Of a stretch of DNA of 64,000 nt, positions 8,708 to 17,286 are shown in pieces. Position 1 is the stretch's first letter; every line of letters starts with the position of its first letter. The notes beneath the pieces were generated by a model, which did not search any database, had not been told where the DNA came from, and worked only from the letters and a program-made list of their open reading frames with translations. The translations under genes were made by a program, and so were the position numbers. Source of the stretch: an uncultured Oscillospiraceae bacterium (lineage in GTDB: Bacteria; Bacillota; Clostridia; Oscillospirales; Ruminococcaceae); NCBI GenBank assembly GCA_910588145.1, contig CAJUPO010000006.1:62001-126000 (forward strand), given 5' to 3'.

Positions 8708-9667
8708 TTAGAATTGTTCATAATTCTTTACAGTATCTTTAGAATCCATATCAAGACCCAATTTATCCAGAAGTTCCTGAGCAGCGTTATATCCCATTTT
8801 CTTCTGTCTGTTGTTCATAGCGGCAACTTCAAGTATTACCGCAAGGTTACGTCCCGGCTTGACAGGAATTGTAAGAGAAGGGATTTTTACCCCAAGTATT
8901 GAGGTATACTGATTGTCAACACCCATTCTGTCATAAACCTTTTCAGGATTCCAAAGTTCCATTTCAACAATCAGATCAATTTTTTCTGTCAGTTTAATGG
9001 CGCCCATACCGAAAAGACGTCTTGCATTAATAATACCTATTCCTCTTAGTTCAAGAAAATGACGGATATTATCCGGAGAGCTTCCTACAAGACTAATATT
9101 TGAAACTTTTTTTATTTCAACTGCATCGTCGGCAACAAGACGATGTCCTCTCTTTACCAATTCAATTGCCGTTTCGCTTTTTCCAACGCCGCTTTCACCG
9201 GTAATGAAAACTCCTTCGCCGTATATTTCTATAAGAACGCCATGCCTTGTGATTCGAGGCGCAAGATTCAGGTTAAGAAAAGCTATAAGTCCGGACATAA
9301 AATTTGAAGTGCTCTCTTTGCTTCTTAAAAGCGGCATTTCATACTGCTTTGCGAGTTCCAGCATTTCAGCAAAATAAGGCAGTTCTCTTGTAATAATCAA
9401 TGCCGGAAGATGCTGAGAGAATAACTTTTCCAGTCTTTCACGACGAGTTTTCTCATCAATCGTAGAGAGATAAGCAAATTCCATTTTTCCGATTATCTGG
9501 ATTCTCTCCGAGTTAAAATATTCATAAAAATCCATAAGCTGAAGTCCCGGACGATTAACTTCATTTTCACCTATTAATATATCATTTGCATCTTTTGGCA
9601 GAAAAATAGATTCCAATTTAAATTCATCAATAATTTTCTGCAAAGAGACCTTAAAAATTTCAGCCAT
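8708..9667 (-). CDS. hprK: HPr kinase/phosphorylase
   Basis: Bifunctional enzyme that phosphorylates and dephosphorylates the regulatory serine of HPr or Crh in response to glycolytic state. The protein is 319 residues from ATG 9667, chosen because GGAG lies seven bases upstream. Walker A GESGVGKS is at residues 157-164, a conserved His at 142 precedes it, and the HprK signature LRGIGIIN follows. It heads the hprK-to-pfkA operon behind a clear sigma-A promoter. Its likely partner is the HPr-like protein at 41990-42220, which keeps the Ser site but not the catalytic His. Confidence 0.95.
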   Translation of the reverse strand: MAEIFKVSLQKIIDEFKLESIFLPKDANDILIGENEVNRPGLQLMDFYEYFNSERIQIIGKMEFAYLSTIDEKTRRERLEKLFSQHLPALIITRELPYFAEMLELAKQYEMPLLRSKESTSNFMSGLIAFLNLNLAPRITRHGVLIEIYGEGVFITGESGVGKSETAIELVKRGHRLVADDAVEIKKVSNISLVGSSPDNIRHFLELRGIGIINARRLFGMGAIKLTEKIDLIVEMELWNPEKVYDRMGVDNQYTSILGVKIPSLTIPVKPGRNLAVILEVAAMNNRQKKMGYNAAQELLDKLGLDMDSKDTVKNYEQF

Positions 9668-9728
9668 AAATATCTCCATCCGCCGCTTATCAGTTGCAGC
9701 AATCATATTATAAAAATAACCTGTATTA

Positions 9729-9757
9729 ATTATACAATATTCCTAAATTTTTTTCAA
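9729..9757 (-). promoter_or_regulatory. Predicted sigma-A promoter of the hprK operon
   Basis: Minus-strand TTGAAA (9757-9752), a 17-base spacer, then TATAAT (9734-9729) preceded by TG. Confidence 0.75.
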
Positions 9758-9777
9758 TATAAAAAACACGGATTTAA

Positions 9778-9812
9778 TAAAAAAACCGTTTTCCATTAGA
9801 AAACGGTTTTTT
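9778..9812 (-). terminator. Terminator after the xylanase gene
   Basis: On the minus strand, an 8-bp stem CCGTTTTC/GAAAACGG extended by A-T pairs and followed by seven T. It lies 17 bases past the xylanase stop. Confidence 0.85.
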
Positions 9813-9828
9813 CCTATTCAATTAAAAA

Positions 9829-11613
9829 TCATTTTAAGAGTATACGTTTTAACATAATCATATCGTAAGCATTTACAGTTCCGTCACCATTAAGGTCGGC
9901 AAGCTTGAATTTCTGCTCGCTAAGATCTGTTTTCTTTACAAGATATTTCTGTACTGTAATAAGGTCTGATACTTCTATGCTTCCATTCATATCAACATCC
10001 CCTAATACATACTCAGGCGGATCAATTCCTTCAACAATAGCATAAAACGCATCCTTAGCGGTATAGTCCTCGTTGAAAAGGAGCGGATACTTTGAAGCTC
10101 TCCAGCTTTTATCATCAGTTGTTCCCCAGAAAACTACTGCTGAGATACTGTCAGAATACTTAACGCAGGCATCCATTATGCCCTTATAAATGTCAGCCTG
10201 CTTTTTAAATCCTACTTCAGATGTATCTGTTGTTGTAATATCCAGCTCTGTAACCTGAACATCAAGACCAGTTGAAGCAAACTTGGCAAGAGCCTTTTCA
10301 TAAGATGAAACTGTTGGGAAACCAACGTCCAAATGGGACTGCATACCTATTCCGTCAATGAGATTTTTTTCCTTAAGCTCCATAGCCATTTTATATATAG
10401 CTTCTGTTTTCTGCGGCATATATTCATTGAAATCATTATAATACAGCATACAGTCTTCAGGAGCATATTTTCTTGCATATTCAAAAGCAGGTTCAATAAA
10501 TGAATTATCGCCGAATACCTTTACCCAGCCAGACGTTTCGGGATTCTGATTATATCCTCCCGGTTCTCTCGGAGAACCATTATCAAGCCAAGCTTCGTTA
10601 ACAACGTCCCATGCATAAATATCAACTGTCGGGTATTCCTTCTCAAGAGCCGCAAATACATTTTTTATATAATTTTCCATTCTCTTGAGCATTACATCCT
10701 TTGTTACCCAGCTGCCGCTGTCGCTGTATCCTTCCTTAAAGAACCAGTCCGGAGTCTGACTGTGCCATACAAGAACATGACCCCTAACAGGCATATCATT
10801 ATCACGGCAGAAATTAAGAATATTTCTTGCGCTGGCTAAATTAACCTGCGGGTTTGTATCATCTCCTGAAGCCGCCAATGAAAGACAAGCATTTTTATCA
10901 AGAATTGATTCAGGTTTTAGTTCATTTCCAAGAGTAACGCTGTTGAAATGCTTAAGAATAAGATTTTTTGTTGACTGAGGAGCAAGCTCGTCAGTTGTAA
11001 CAGCAGTACCTATTTTAAAATACGGTGAATAAGCGTCCTTTAAGGAAACAATATCCTCCTGAATCTGGTGAACCGGAGCTGTTTGAATAACAAAATCGTC
11101 AACAGATATATCTGCTGTATCATTGCACTGAAAATAAATATAATTATTAGTTGTATTCTCCGGAATACTGAATTTTACCTCCGGAATCTCTACCCAATCC
11201 CCGTTTGAAACCACGGACTTCAAGGACGGATAATGCCTTTCACCGCTTTCATCAGTATATTCCATACTAATATTGATTTCATTGTACCATGCAGCTTTTA
11301 CCCATGCACTCACAGTATACTGAACACCGGGCTCGCACATACCGTCCAGCAAAATCTGCGGACCATGCCAGTTCTTTTCTCTGCCGCTGCACACCATGCA
11401 TTTGCTGCTGCCGTTGGCTCCGGAATCAGAAATTGTAAGCGTATTTGCACTGTCTCTGCCGGTAAAATCATTTACTCCGTCTTCAAAATCAGCGGAATAA
11501 ATAATTTCTGTACCATTGTCAGCACCTTCAGCAGCAATACCGCTGACTGCCGGAACAGAAGTACACATAATAAAAGCACTTAACAATCCGGCAAAAATTC
11601 TCTTTTTTTCCAT
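9829..11613 (-). CDS. GH10 endo-1,4-beta-xylanase with CBM and dockerin
   Basis: Secreted 594-residue xylan-degrading enzyme. Order of parts: a signal peptide (about 1-30), a carbohydrate-binding module of the CBM4/9/22 jelly-roll type (about 35-180), a GH10 barrel (about 190-530), and a type I dockerin (about 535-594). In the GH10 domain the acid/base Glu is seen in DVVNEAW and the nucleophile Glu in VTELDITT. The dockerin has two EF-hand-like repeats (DVDMNGSIEVSD and DLNGDGTVNAYD), which bind a cohesin on a scaffoldin, so the enzyme is probably cellulosomal. The ATG start is preceded by AAGG. It is a single-gene unit with its own sigma-A promoter and terminator. No scaffoldin gene lies in this window. 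Confidence 0.93.
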   Translation of the reverse strand: MEKKRIFAGLLSAFIMCTSVPAVSGIAAEGADNGTEIIYSADFEDGVNDFTGRDSANTLTISDSGANGSSKCMVCSGREKNWHGPQILLDGMCEPGVQYTVSAWVKAAWYNEINISMEYTDESGERHYPSLKSVVSNGDWVEIPEVKFSIPENTTNNYIYFQCNDTADISVDDFVIQTAPVHQIQEDIVSLKDAYSPYFKIGTAVTTDELAPQSTKNLILKHFNSVTLGNELKPESILDKNACLSLAASGDDTNPQVNLASARNILNFCRDNDMPVRGHVLVWHSQTPDWFFKEGYSDSGSWVTKDVMLKRMENYIKNVFAALEKEYPTVDIYAWDVVNEAWLDNGSPREPGGYNQNPETSGWVKVFGDNSFIEPAFEYARKYAPEDCMLYYNDFNEYMPQKTEAIYKMAMELKEKNLIDGIGMQSHLDVGFPTVSSYEKALAKFASTGLDVQVTELDITTTDTSEVGFKKQADIYKGIMDACVKYSDSISAVVFWGTTDDKSWRASKYPLLFNEDYTAKDAFYAIVEGIDPPEYVLGDVDMNGSIEVSDLITVQKYLVKKTDLSEQKFKLADLNGDGTVNAYDMIMLKRILLK

Positions 11614-11661
11614 AACACACACCTTACTTTCACATCTTTTAACATAACCTTATATATTTTC

Positions 11662-11690
11662 ATTTTAACACAGTAATAATTTATTGTCAA
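11662..11690 (-). promoter_or_regulatory. Predicted sigma-A promoter of the xylanase gene
   Basis: Minus-strand consensus TTGACA (11690-11685), a 17-base spacer and TAAAAT (11667-11662). Confidence 0.75.
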
Positions 11691-11739
11691 CTATTTGCAT
11701 AAAAATCTCTTGTTTTTTTGATATAAAATATCATGTTCA

Positions 11740-11769
11740 AACAAAAACAGCCGGATTTGATCCGGCTGC
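11740..11769 (-). terminator. Terminator after the beta-propeller gene
   Basis: Minus-strand 9-bp stem CAGCCGGAT/ATCCGGCTG with a 3-base loop, then TTTTTGTTT, just past the stop at 11777. Confidence 0.85.
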
Positions 11770-11776
11770 CCTTTAC

Positions 11777-13783
11777 TTAAAATTCAATACAATCTATCTC
11801 AGTAATAGTATTTAAATCAGCTGATTTGAACATATTAGCTGAAACGAAATAAATATACCCGTTAATATAAACCGCTCTTGAGAACGGAGTATAGTTTTCT
11901 GTAACAACACCAGACGTATGATTATACATATGGGTCATACCCTTGACTGCTCCTTTAAAGACAAACTTATTATTCTCAAATGAATAAAATTCATAGAATG
12001 AATCTGTTTTTCCGTATTCATCGGTATGCTCGTTTTTTTCTACCGGAAAACCTATTAAATTCATTTCCGGATTTATAAAAAGCGCTTTTCTTTCATATCT
12101 TGCCTCTGACCAGCCTTCCATTTCAATAGAATCAACAGCTTCAAGCTCAGCAGGATCACTATTATCAAACATAGTAAATTTAATTCCTGTTTCACGTCCG
12201 TCTTCATCAGCAGAAGAGCCGAATCCGAACAGCAAGCCATTGGTCCATTTCTGCATATATGAACTGTAACCGGTTATCTTAAATTCATCCAGCATAACCG
12301 GCTTGGAGGGATCACTAAGATCAACGGCATAAAGCGGATCAGTCTTCATAAATGTTACTACATAAGCTAAATCACCGCTGAAATTCACCGAACGTATAAT
12401 TTCATCTATTCCGAAATCTGAAATACTGCCGACTTCATTAAGATTCATATCCAAAACATACAGAGCATTATTATATGTCATTCTATCTACATCAAAGCTG
12501 CTAATGGTAGTTGCTATCCTGAAATATCCGTTATACTCGCTCATTGAAAACTGATCGTTTACACTTCCGCTTACTTTTCCGGTTGCCTGAGGATTTATTA
12601 TTCCGCCGTCAATTGAAAATCTTGTTATCTGAGTATCGCTATTGCCAAAGGTTATATAAAGATTCTCCAAAGTACAGTATACGTTTCCTGAGTACCCTGC
12701 CACCGACTTCATATCGCACGGAGCTGTAATATCACTTCCGTTTAAATTGAATCCTGCAATATTAATATAAGACGCATAGGAATAATAATCATCAAAAATA
12801 TTCGGAGGCATAACAATACATTCAGGCTTTACATATTCTGATTTACCGTTAACACTATACTCCGGAATATATTCATCAATATCATCCTTTTTAAAATTCT
12901 CTGCGCTGTAATGCTTTTTATCATTAGAAACTACATACAAATATCCGTCAGTCATCATACGGACATCGTTATATTCGCCCTCCTGCATATATGTTCCTAT
13001 ATAATCAAGCTGACCTTCGGTATTAAAAAATGAAATACAAGTAGCTGGATTATCATAACTATCATGATAATCATCCACGATATCCATACTGGATGTTGAT
13101 AATACAACAAGCTTATCATTATAAATATACAAATCCTGAATATATAAATATTCTGAATCGATATTTTCCTGTAAATCAATTGTATATGAATCAGTAAAAT
13201 TTCCGTTCATAACTTTTACTGCTCTTATTTTATTTTCGCTTGCATAGTAAATGTTCTTACCGTCAGTCTTAACAATATCAGCCTCAAGGACTCCATCTTC
13301 CTGATTATACGTATCGGAATAGTTCAGTTCGCCGCTTTCGTCTTCATAACCTGTTTCCTTAAGTCCATCACTTGTAACTGCTTCTTCAACTATATCTTCC
13401 GATTTATTAAACGCTCCGAATTTCAGACTGCTGAATAATTTTTTAATCTTGAAATAACTATACACTTCCTTATAACTATCGGCTGTACGGATACTCTGCG
13501 GGTCGTCTGATTTATCAGAAATATCATTTGTCAAGGTTTTTAGTGAATTGTGTTCAAAGAGTCCTGATTTAGCAAAGTAAACAGATGTCCCTAAAACTAT
13601 TGTAAACGCTGCTGCAATAGATGTAATTCTTGTGATTGTACTTTTGCGTATCCTTCTTTTCCTTATTTCAGGCGCATTTAAATTGTCAAGCATCAGCTTG
13701 ATATTTTCCGGTTCAAGCTTTTTTGGAATACTCTCAGCCGACAAATTCTTTTTTATATCTTCCGCACTATATTTCTCACTCAT
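11777..13783 (-). CDS. Membrane-anchored beta-propeller protein, candidate regulator of the adjacent sigma factor
   Basis: A 668-residue protein with a charged cytoplasmic N-terminus (about 1-48), one membrane span (about 50-68, TSIAAAFTIVLGTSVYF), and a long outer part. The repeated blades (VKTDGKNIYYAS, YIQDLYIYNDKLVVLS, VSGDLAYVVTF-type segments) resemble the secreted beta-propeller family PF09826. It starts 12 bases after an ECF sigma gene in the same direction. That layout fits a membrane anti-sigma or sensor with its N-terminus facing the sigma factor. The N-terminal part shows no zinc-binding anti-sigma motif, so the anti-sigma role is inference from context. The ligand is unknown. A terminator separates it from the xylanase downstream. 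Confidence 0.75.
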   Translation of the reverse strand: MSEKYSAEDIKKNLSAESIPKKLEPENIKLMLDNLNAPEIRKRRIRKSTITRITSIAAAFTIVLGTSVYFAKSGLFEHNSLKTLTNDISDKSDDPQSIRTADSYKEVYSYFKIKKLFSSLKFGAFNKSEDIVEEAVTSDGLKETGYEDESGELNYSDTYNQEDGVLEADIVKTDGKNIYYASENKIRAVKVMNGNFTDSYTIDLQENIDSEYLYIQDLYIYNDKLVVLSTSSMDIVDDYHDSYDNPATCISFFNTEGQLDYIGTYMQEGEYNDVRMMTDGYLYVVSNDKKHYSAENFKKDDIDEYIPEYSVNGKSEYVKPECIVMPPNIFDDYYSYASYINIAGFNLNGSDITAPCDMKSVAGYSGNVYCTLENLYITFGNSDTQITRFSIDGGIINPQATGKVSGSVNDQFSMSEYNGYFRIATTISSFDVDRMTYNNALYVLDMNLNEVGSISDFGIDEIIRSVNFSGDLAYVVTFMKTDPLYAVDLSDPSKPVMLDEFKITGYSSYMQKWTNGLLFGFGSSADEDGRETGIKFTMFDNSDPAELEAVDSIEMEGWSEARYERKALFINPEMNLIGFPVEKNEHTDEYGKTDSFYEFYSFENNKFVFKGAVKGMTHMYNHTSGVVTENYTPFSRAVYINGYIYFVSANMFKSADLNTITEIDCIEF

Positions 13784-13795
13784 ATTGATTCTCCT

Positions 13796-14305
13796 TTACA
13801 CTGATACAAAAAGTTCTGCTCTAAGCTTCTGCTTAATTCTTGTAAGGCGTGAACGCACTGTTGAGGCTCGTATACCGCATATTTCAGCTATTTCCTTACT
13901 CGAATATCCCTCTAACACCGATAATGAGAGAATAATTTTTGATTCATTATCAAGCGTATCAAGGGCTTCTTTCAGTTCTGCCGAATCAAAATTAAAGTCT
14001 TTCGACTCATTTATTTCTTCCTCAGTAGCATTATTGCAGTTTATATATTCTTTTTGCTTTCTTTTTATTTTTGAATACAGGATTTTTAAAATCCAATTCT
14101 TAAACGCTTCAGGACTTTTAAGCTTACCTATTGATGAAAATGCGTCAATAACCGTATCACTAACAGCGTCACAAGCGTCATGTGTATTTCTAAGACAGTA
14201 AAGCGCTATATGATACAAATCCTTGTAAACCATTTCATAAAGTCTGGAAAACGCTTCTGTATCCCCTTTTGCAGCCAATGCAGCATATTGCTTAAAATCT
14301 TCCAT
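13796..14305 (-). CDS. ECF-family RNA polymerase sigma factor
   Basis: A 169-residue sigma-70-family protein of the ECF type. Region 2 lies at about residues 12-75 (AFSRLYEMVYKDLYHIAL onwards). Region 4 lies at about 112-162, with the helix-turn-helix YSSKEIAEICGIRASTVRSRL. Region 3 is absent, as expected for ECF factors. AGGGAGG precedes the ATG. The partner gene downstream encodes a membrane beta-propeller protein, so the pair probably answers an envelope or extracellular signal. I could not identify an ECF-type promoter with confidence; a TTGAAC...GTTCAA repeat lies just upstream of the start. Confidence 0.9.
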   Translation of the reverse strand: MEDFKQYAALAAKGDTEAFSRLYEMVYKDLYHIALYCLRNTHDACDAVSDTVIDAFSSIGKLKSPEAFKNWILKILYSKIKRKQKEYINCNNATEEEINESKDFNFDSAELKEALDTLDNESKIILSLSVLEGYSSKEIAEICGIRASTVRSRLTRIKQKLRAELFVSV

Positions 14306-14424
14306 TTTGACCTCCCTTGAACCGATTCATAAAATAAGTGTTCAAAAAAACTTAATTTGCTGCAAGCAAAAAGAAAATTCAGGAAAACCAACAAATAAGA
14401 GTTTTGTTTTTAGTTAATAATATA

Positions 14425-14454
14425 CAAAAAACTCCCGAATATTACTTCGGGAGT
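14425..14454 (-). terminator. Terminator after the DAHP synthase gene
   Basis: Minus-strand stem ACTCCCGAA/TTCGGGAGT with a short loop followed by six T, between the DAHP synthase stop (14464) and the sigma gene. Confidence 0.9.
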
Positions 14455-14463
14455 AAGCTGATT

Positions 14464-15492
14464 TTATAGCTGATCTGCAAGATCAAGTATAAGTCTTTCG
14501 GTTTTTTCCCAGCCAAGACAAGGATCAGTAATTGACTTGCCGTAAATGCTGTCGTCAACAGACTGATTTCCATCTTCAATATAGCTTTCAATCATAAGAC
14601 CTTTAACAAAGTGCTTTATATCATCAGAATGTCTGCGGCTATGAAGAACCTCTTTGCTGATTCTAATCTGTTCAAGATACTTCTTGCCTGAATTTGAGTG
14701 ATTAGTATCTATGATAACTGCTCTGTTAGCAAGATTCTTTTTACAGTAAAGGTCATACAGGAAAATAAGATCTTCAAAGTGGTAGTTCGGTATAGTCTGA
14801 CCATGCTTATTAACTGCGCCTCTGAGAATTGCATGAGTATACGGATTACCGTCCGTGCTTACTTCCCAGCCTCTGTATAAGAAATTATGACTTCCCTGAG
14901 CCGCAGTGATGGAATTAAGCATTACGGCTAAATCTCCCCCTGTTGGATTTTTCATACCGACCGGAATATCCATTCCGCTGGCGGTAAGTCTGTGCTGCTG
15001 ATCTTCAACAGAACGTGCTCCGACAGCCACATAAGAAAGAAGATCATGAAGGTAACGGTAGTTCTCAGGGTAGAGCATCTCATCAGCGCAAGTGAGCTTT
15101 GTTTCTGCAATTGCTCTTGTATGAAGATGACGTACATGAATAAGACCCTCAAGCATATCCTCTTTCTTAGCAGGATCAGGCTGATGAATCATTCCCTTGT
15201 ATCCCTCGCCGGTTGTTCTCGGCTTATTTGTATAGATTCTCGGAATAATAATTATTTTATCCTTTACCTTTTCCTGCATTACTGCCAAACGGCCTACATA
15301 ATCCATAACAGGTTCTTCCTTGTCCGCAGAGCAAGGACCGATTATAAGCAGAAATTTATCAGACGCACCTGTGAAAACATCAATAATCTGCTTGTCTCTT
15401 TCAGCTTTTGTCTTTAAAACTTCCTCCGAAGGCGGATAAAGTTCTCTTATTTCACTTGGTGACGGTAATTTTCTTTTAAAATTCATTCCCAT
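14464..15492 (-). CDS. aroF: 3-deoxy-7-phosphoheptulonate synthase (class I, AroG/AroF type)
   Basis: First enzyme of the shikimate pathway: condenses phosphoenolpyruvate and erythrose 4-phosphate to DAHP. The protein is 342 residues, close to the E. coli type I enzymes. It has GPCSADKEEPVMDY near the N-terminus, the IPRIYTNKPRTTGEGYKG segment, and DTNHSNSGK near the C-terminus. Type I enzymes are usually inhibited by Phe, Tyr or Trp; which one applies here cannot be read. GGAGGAG precedes the start. It is transcribed alone from a clear promoter through a leader of about 140 bases with two hairpins, and ends at a strong terminator. Confidence 0.93.
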   Translation of the reverse strand: MGMNFKRKLPSPSEIRELYPPSEEVLKTKAERDKQIIDVFTGASDKFLLIIGPCSADKEEPVMDYVGRLAVMQEKVKDKIIIIPRIYTNKPRTTGEGYKGMIHQPDPAKKEDMLEGLIHVRHLHTRAIAETKLTCADEMLYPENYRYLHDLLSYVAVGARSVEDQQHRLTASGMDIPVGMKNPTGGDLAVMLNSITAAQGSHNFLYRGWEVSTDGNPYTHAILRGAVNKHGQTIPNYHFEDLIFLYDLYCKKNLANRAVIIDTNHSNSGKKYLEQIRISKEVLHSRRHSDDIKHFVKGLMIESYIEDGNQSVDDSIYGKSITDPCLGWEKTERLILDLADQL

Positions 15493-15543
15493 TTTTAACT
15501 CCTCCAGCCATATTCATATTATATAATGGCAGCCGATTTACTA

Positions 15544-15599
15544 ACACGCTTTAAATCAATAAAGCACGTTTTTCCAATAATACCCCGAAAAAATCGGGG
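15544..15599 (-). promoter_or_regulatory. Two hairpins in the DAHP synthase leader
   Basis: The minus-strand leader contains a CCCCGA/TCGGGG hairpin (15599-15583). It then contains a second 10-bp hairpin with two G-U pairs (15569-15544). Neither is followed by a clean T-run, so they are not a plain terminator. They may modulate expression or stabilise the mRNA. No leader peptide or T-box was recognised. Confidence 0.4.
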
Positions 15600-15640
15600 A
15601 TTATCTTAATTCAACTCAGCATATTTAAATTTACAAGGTA

Positions 15641-15669
15641 ATTATATCACACATTCAGATAAAAGTCAA
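15641..15669 (-). promoter_or_regulatory. Predicted sigma-A promoter of the DAHP synthase gene
   Basis: Minus-strand TTGACT (15669-15664), a 17-base spacer and perfect TATAAT (15646-15641). Transcription should begin near 15635. Confidence 0.8.
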
Positions 15670-15689
15670 TACTAAAACTGATTTTATTA

Positions 15690-16157
15690 CTATTTATTTT
15701 CTTTTGCTGATATTTTTTCTGCAACTAACCTAAAAACAGCAGTCTTAGACACTATTTTTTCATCAAATTTAAAATTTTTTCCTGTCTGATGTTTCATTAT
15801 TATATTTAGAGCCGCTTTCTTGTCTTCAATTTTTTTAATAAATTCTACTTTGCCGCTTCCGGTAATGCTTTTATATAAAAAGCTGTACGAACAAGGACTG
15901 CTTCCCTCAGACAAGCTGCACTGACAGTCCATTTCAAAAGCCGCATACGGAAATCTTTTCAATGCGTCAATTTTACGTCCCCCGCAGGCTCCGTGAAAAT
16001 AGAAAACAAAGCTTTCGCCTTCATAAGCATAACCAAAATTCATAGGAATTATATAAATTCCATCAACGGTATTCATTGCAATTCGGCAAACTCTGCAGCT
16101 TCGGATAATCTCCTCTATTTCATATGTATTGCTAACTTCACGGTCACTTCTTCTCAT
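15690..16157 (-). CDS. Pyridoxamine 5'-phosphate oxidase family protein (NimA-like)
   Basis: A 155-residue flavin-binding split-barrel protein. The N-terminus (MRRSDREV) and the FHGACGGRKIDAL motif near residue 80 match the NimA-like branch, whose members can reduce nitro compounds but mostly have unknown natural substrates. GGGGG lies just before the ATG. Its start overlaps the end of the membrane-protein gene by 14 bases, so the two are translationally linked. It is the last gene of the DUF5685/J-domain operon. No functional tie to those genes is known to me. Confidence 0.8.
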   Translation of the reverse strand: MRRSDREVSNTYEIEEIIRSCRVCRIAMNTVDGIYIIPMNFGYAYEGESFVFYFHGACGGRKIDALKRFPYAAFEMDCQCSLSEGSSPCSYSFLYKSITGSGKVEFIKKIEDKKAALNIIMKHQTGKNFKFDEKIVSKTAVFRLVAEKISAKENK

Positions 16158-16695
16158 TTTTTCCCCCGAAAATTTTCGGCTTCAAATATTTTACATAAAC
16201 CTCCACACTTCCGCTTAAAGCATAATCATAGAGGCAAAAGAACAGATTTGACAACGCCCAGAATACGTATATTCCAAACTTTCCGAAAAAGGAAAAATCA
16301 TCGGTAAAATCATCAACGCCCAACAAATGAAGCGTAAGCTCATAGTATACAACAGCGCATATATTAAATATACAAAGCTTTACTAAATTCTTCAATGGTC
16401 TGATATTTATTTTCTCTAATTTATACCTTATAATCGGATAGTGACCAAACAAAAGAATAAAAATGAGAGCAGCGCCCTTGTCAAAGGTGATAAACAGCGA
16501 AAGAATACTTACAGACGCATAAGTAAGAAAAGCCCATGGAATATTAACCTCAGTGACTATTATTGTCATTAAAGCTCCTGCGATCATAGGAAGAGTAAGA
16601 TATAAAAACGGCATAATGCCTGTCAAAAACATGGCAAAAATGCATAAAGATGAAATTACTCCTCCAAGCGCAACTTTATAACTTACATTATTCAT
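16144..16695 (-). CDS. Uncharacterised multi-span membrane protein
   Basis: A 183-residue hydrophobic protein with about five to six membrane segments (for example GGVISSLCIFAMFLTGIMPF near the N-terminus and LYLTLPMIAGALMTIIV after it) and a basic C-terminal tail ending in KNEKK. I do not recognise the family. ATG 16695 follows the TGA of the J-domain gene by two bases, which points to translational coupling. An upstream in-frame ATG at 16758 would overlap the J-domain gene and give a non-membrane extension, so it was not used. Third gene of a four-gene operon. Confidence 0.75.
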   Translation of the reverse strand: MNNVSYKVALGGVISSLCIFAMFLTGIMPFLYLTLPMIAGALMTIIVTEVNIPWAFLTYASVSILSLFITFDKGAALIFILLFGHYPIIRYKLEKINIRPLKNLVKLCIFNICAVVYYELTLHLLGVDDFTDDFSFFGKFGIYVFWALSNLFFCLYDYALSGSVEVYVKYLKPKIFGGKNEKK

Positions 16696-16697
16696 AA

Positions 16698-17270
16698 TCA
16701 GCAGCAGTCGCACAGACAGTCGGCGCAAATTAATAACTGACAGGTATTGCAAAGGCAATTTGCAGAATTCATATTCATTCCGCTGCCGCCTGAATTATAA
16801 GGATTACCGGACATATTTCCATTCCTGCTGCTGCGCATCCGAGCAAAGGCCGCCTGATACTCTCTGTTTGACGGTTCAAGGCGAACTGCCTTTTCATAAT
16901 AGGAATATGCGTCATTAAGCCATCCTCTTGAAAGGCATACTGTTCCTTTTAGAAAATTCCATTCGCCGCTCATTTCCTGTCTGTTCCGTTCCAGAACATT
17001 GTCGGCTTCTGTATATTGCCCTTTTTCAATCATTGTGCGTAAATTAATATAGAAATTTTCACCTTGAGCAGCTTCCCCGCTTCTGCGCATATTCATTATT
17101 TGATCATATGCCGCATTAATTTCAGCCATTTTCTGGGTAGCAATCTCTTCCATTACGCTGTCCATATGTTTATCCGGATGATACTGCTGAGAAAGCTTTC
17201 TATATGCAGTTTTTATTTCATCATCCGTTGCGGAGGGGCTTACTCCGAGAATGCTGTATGGATCATTCAT
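16698..17270 (-). CDS. J-domain protein with a cysteine-rich C-terminus
   Basis: A 190-residue protein. The N-terminal J domain (about 2-65) begins with DPYSILGVSPSATDDEIK and carries the essential HPD in QQYHPDKH, so it should activate a DnaK-type Hsp70. A TPR-like helical part follows (about 80-150; YSYYEKAVRLEPSNREYQAA). Then comes a Gly/Asn/Met-rich linker, and a tail with eight Cys in the last 20 residues (including CADCLCDCC). The canonical DnaJ G/F and zinc domains are absent. AGGAG precedes ATG 17270; the longer ORF from 17315 lacks such a site. The Cys-rich tail may bind metal, but this is inference. Confidence 0.88.
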   Translation of the reverse strand: MNDPYSILGVSPSATDDEIKTAYRKLSQQYHPDKHMDSVMEEIATQKMAEINAAYDQIMNMRRSGEAAQGENFYINLRTMIEKGQYTEADNVLERNRQEMSGEWNFLKGTVCLSRGWLNDAYSYYEKAVRLEPSNREYQAAFARMRSSRNGNMSGNPYNSGGSGMNMNSANCLCNTCQLLICADCLCDCC

Positions 17271-17286
17271 AATTATCTCCTGTTCT

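Noticed and set aside
13632..14201. 189-residue open frame on the plus strand over the sigma factor and the start of the propeller gene
   Set aside because: It is antisense to two well-supported genes, has a hydrophobic low-complexity product and no domain.
14303..14340. TTGAAC-17-GTTCAA repeat as an ECF autoregulatory promoter of the sigma gene
   Set aside because: The second half overlaps the ribosome site and would leave almost no leader; it does not match a usual ECF -10 element.
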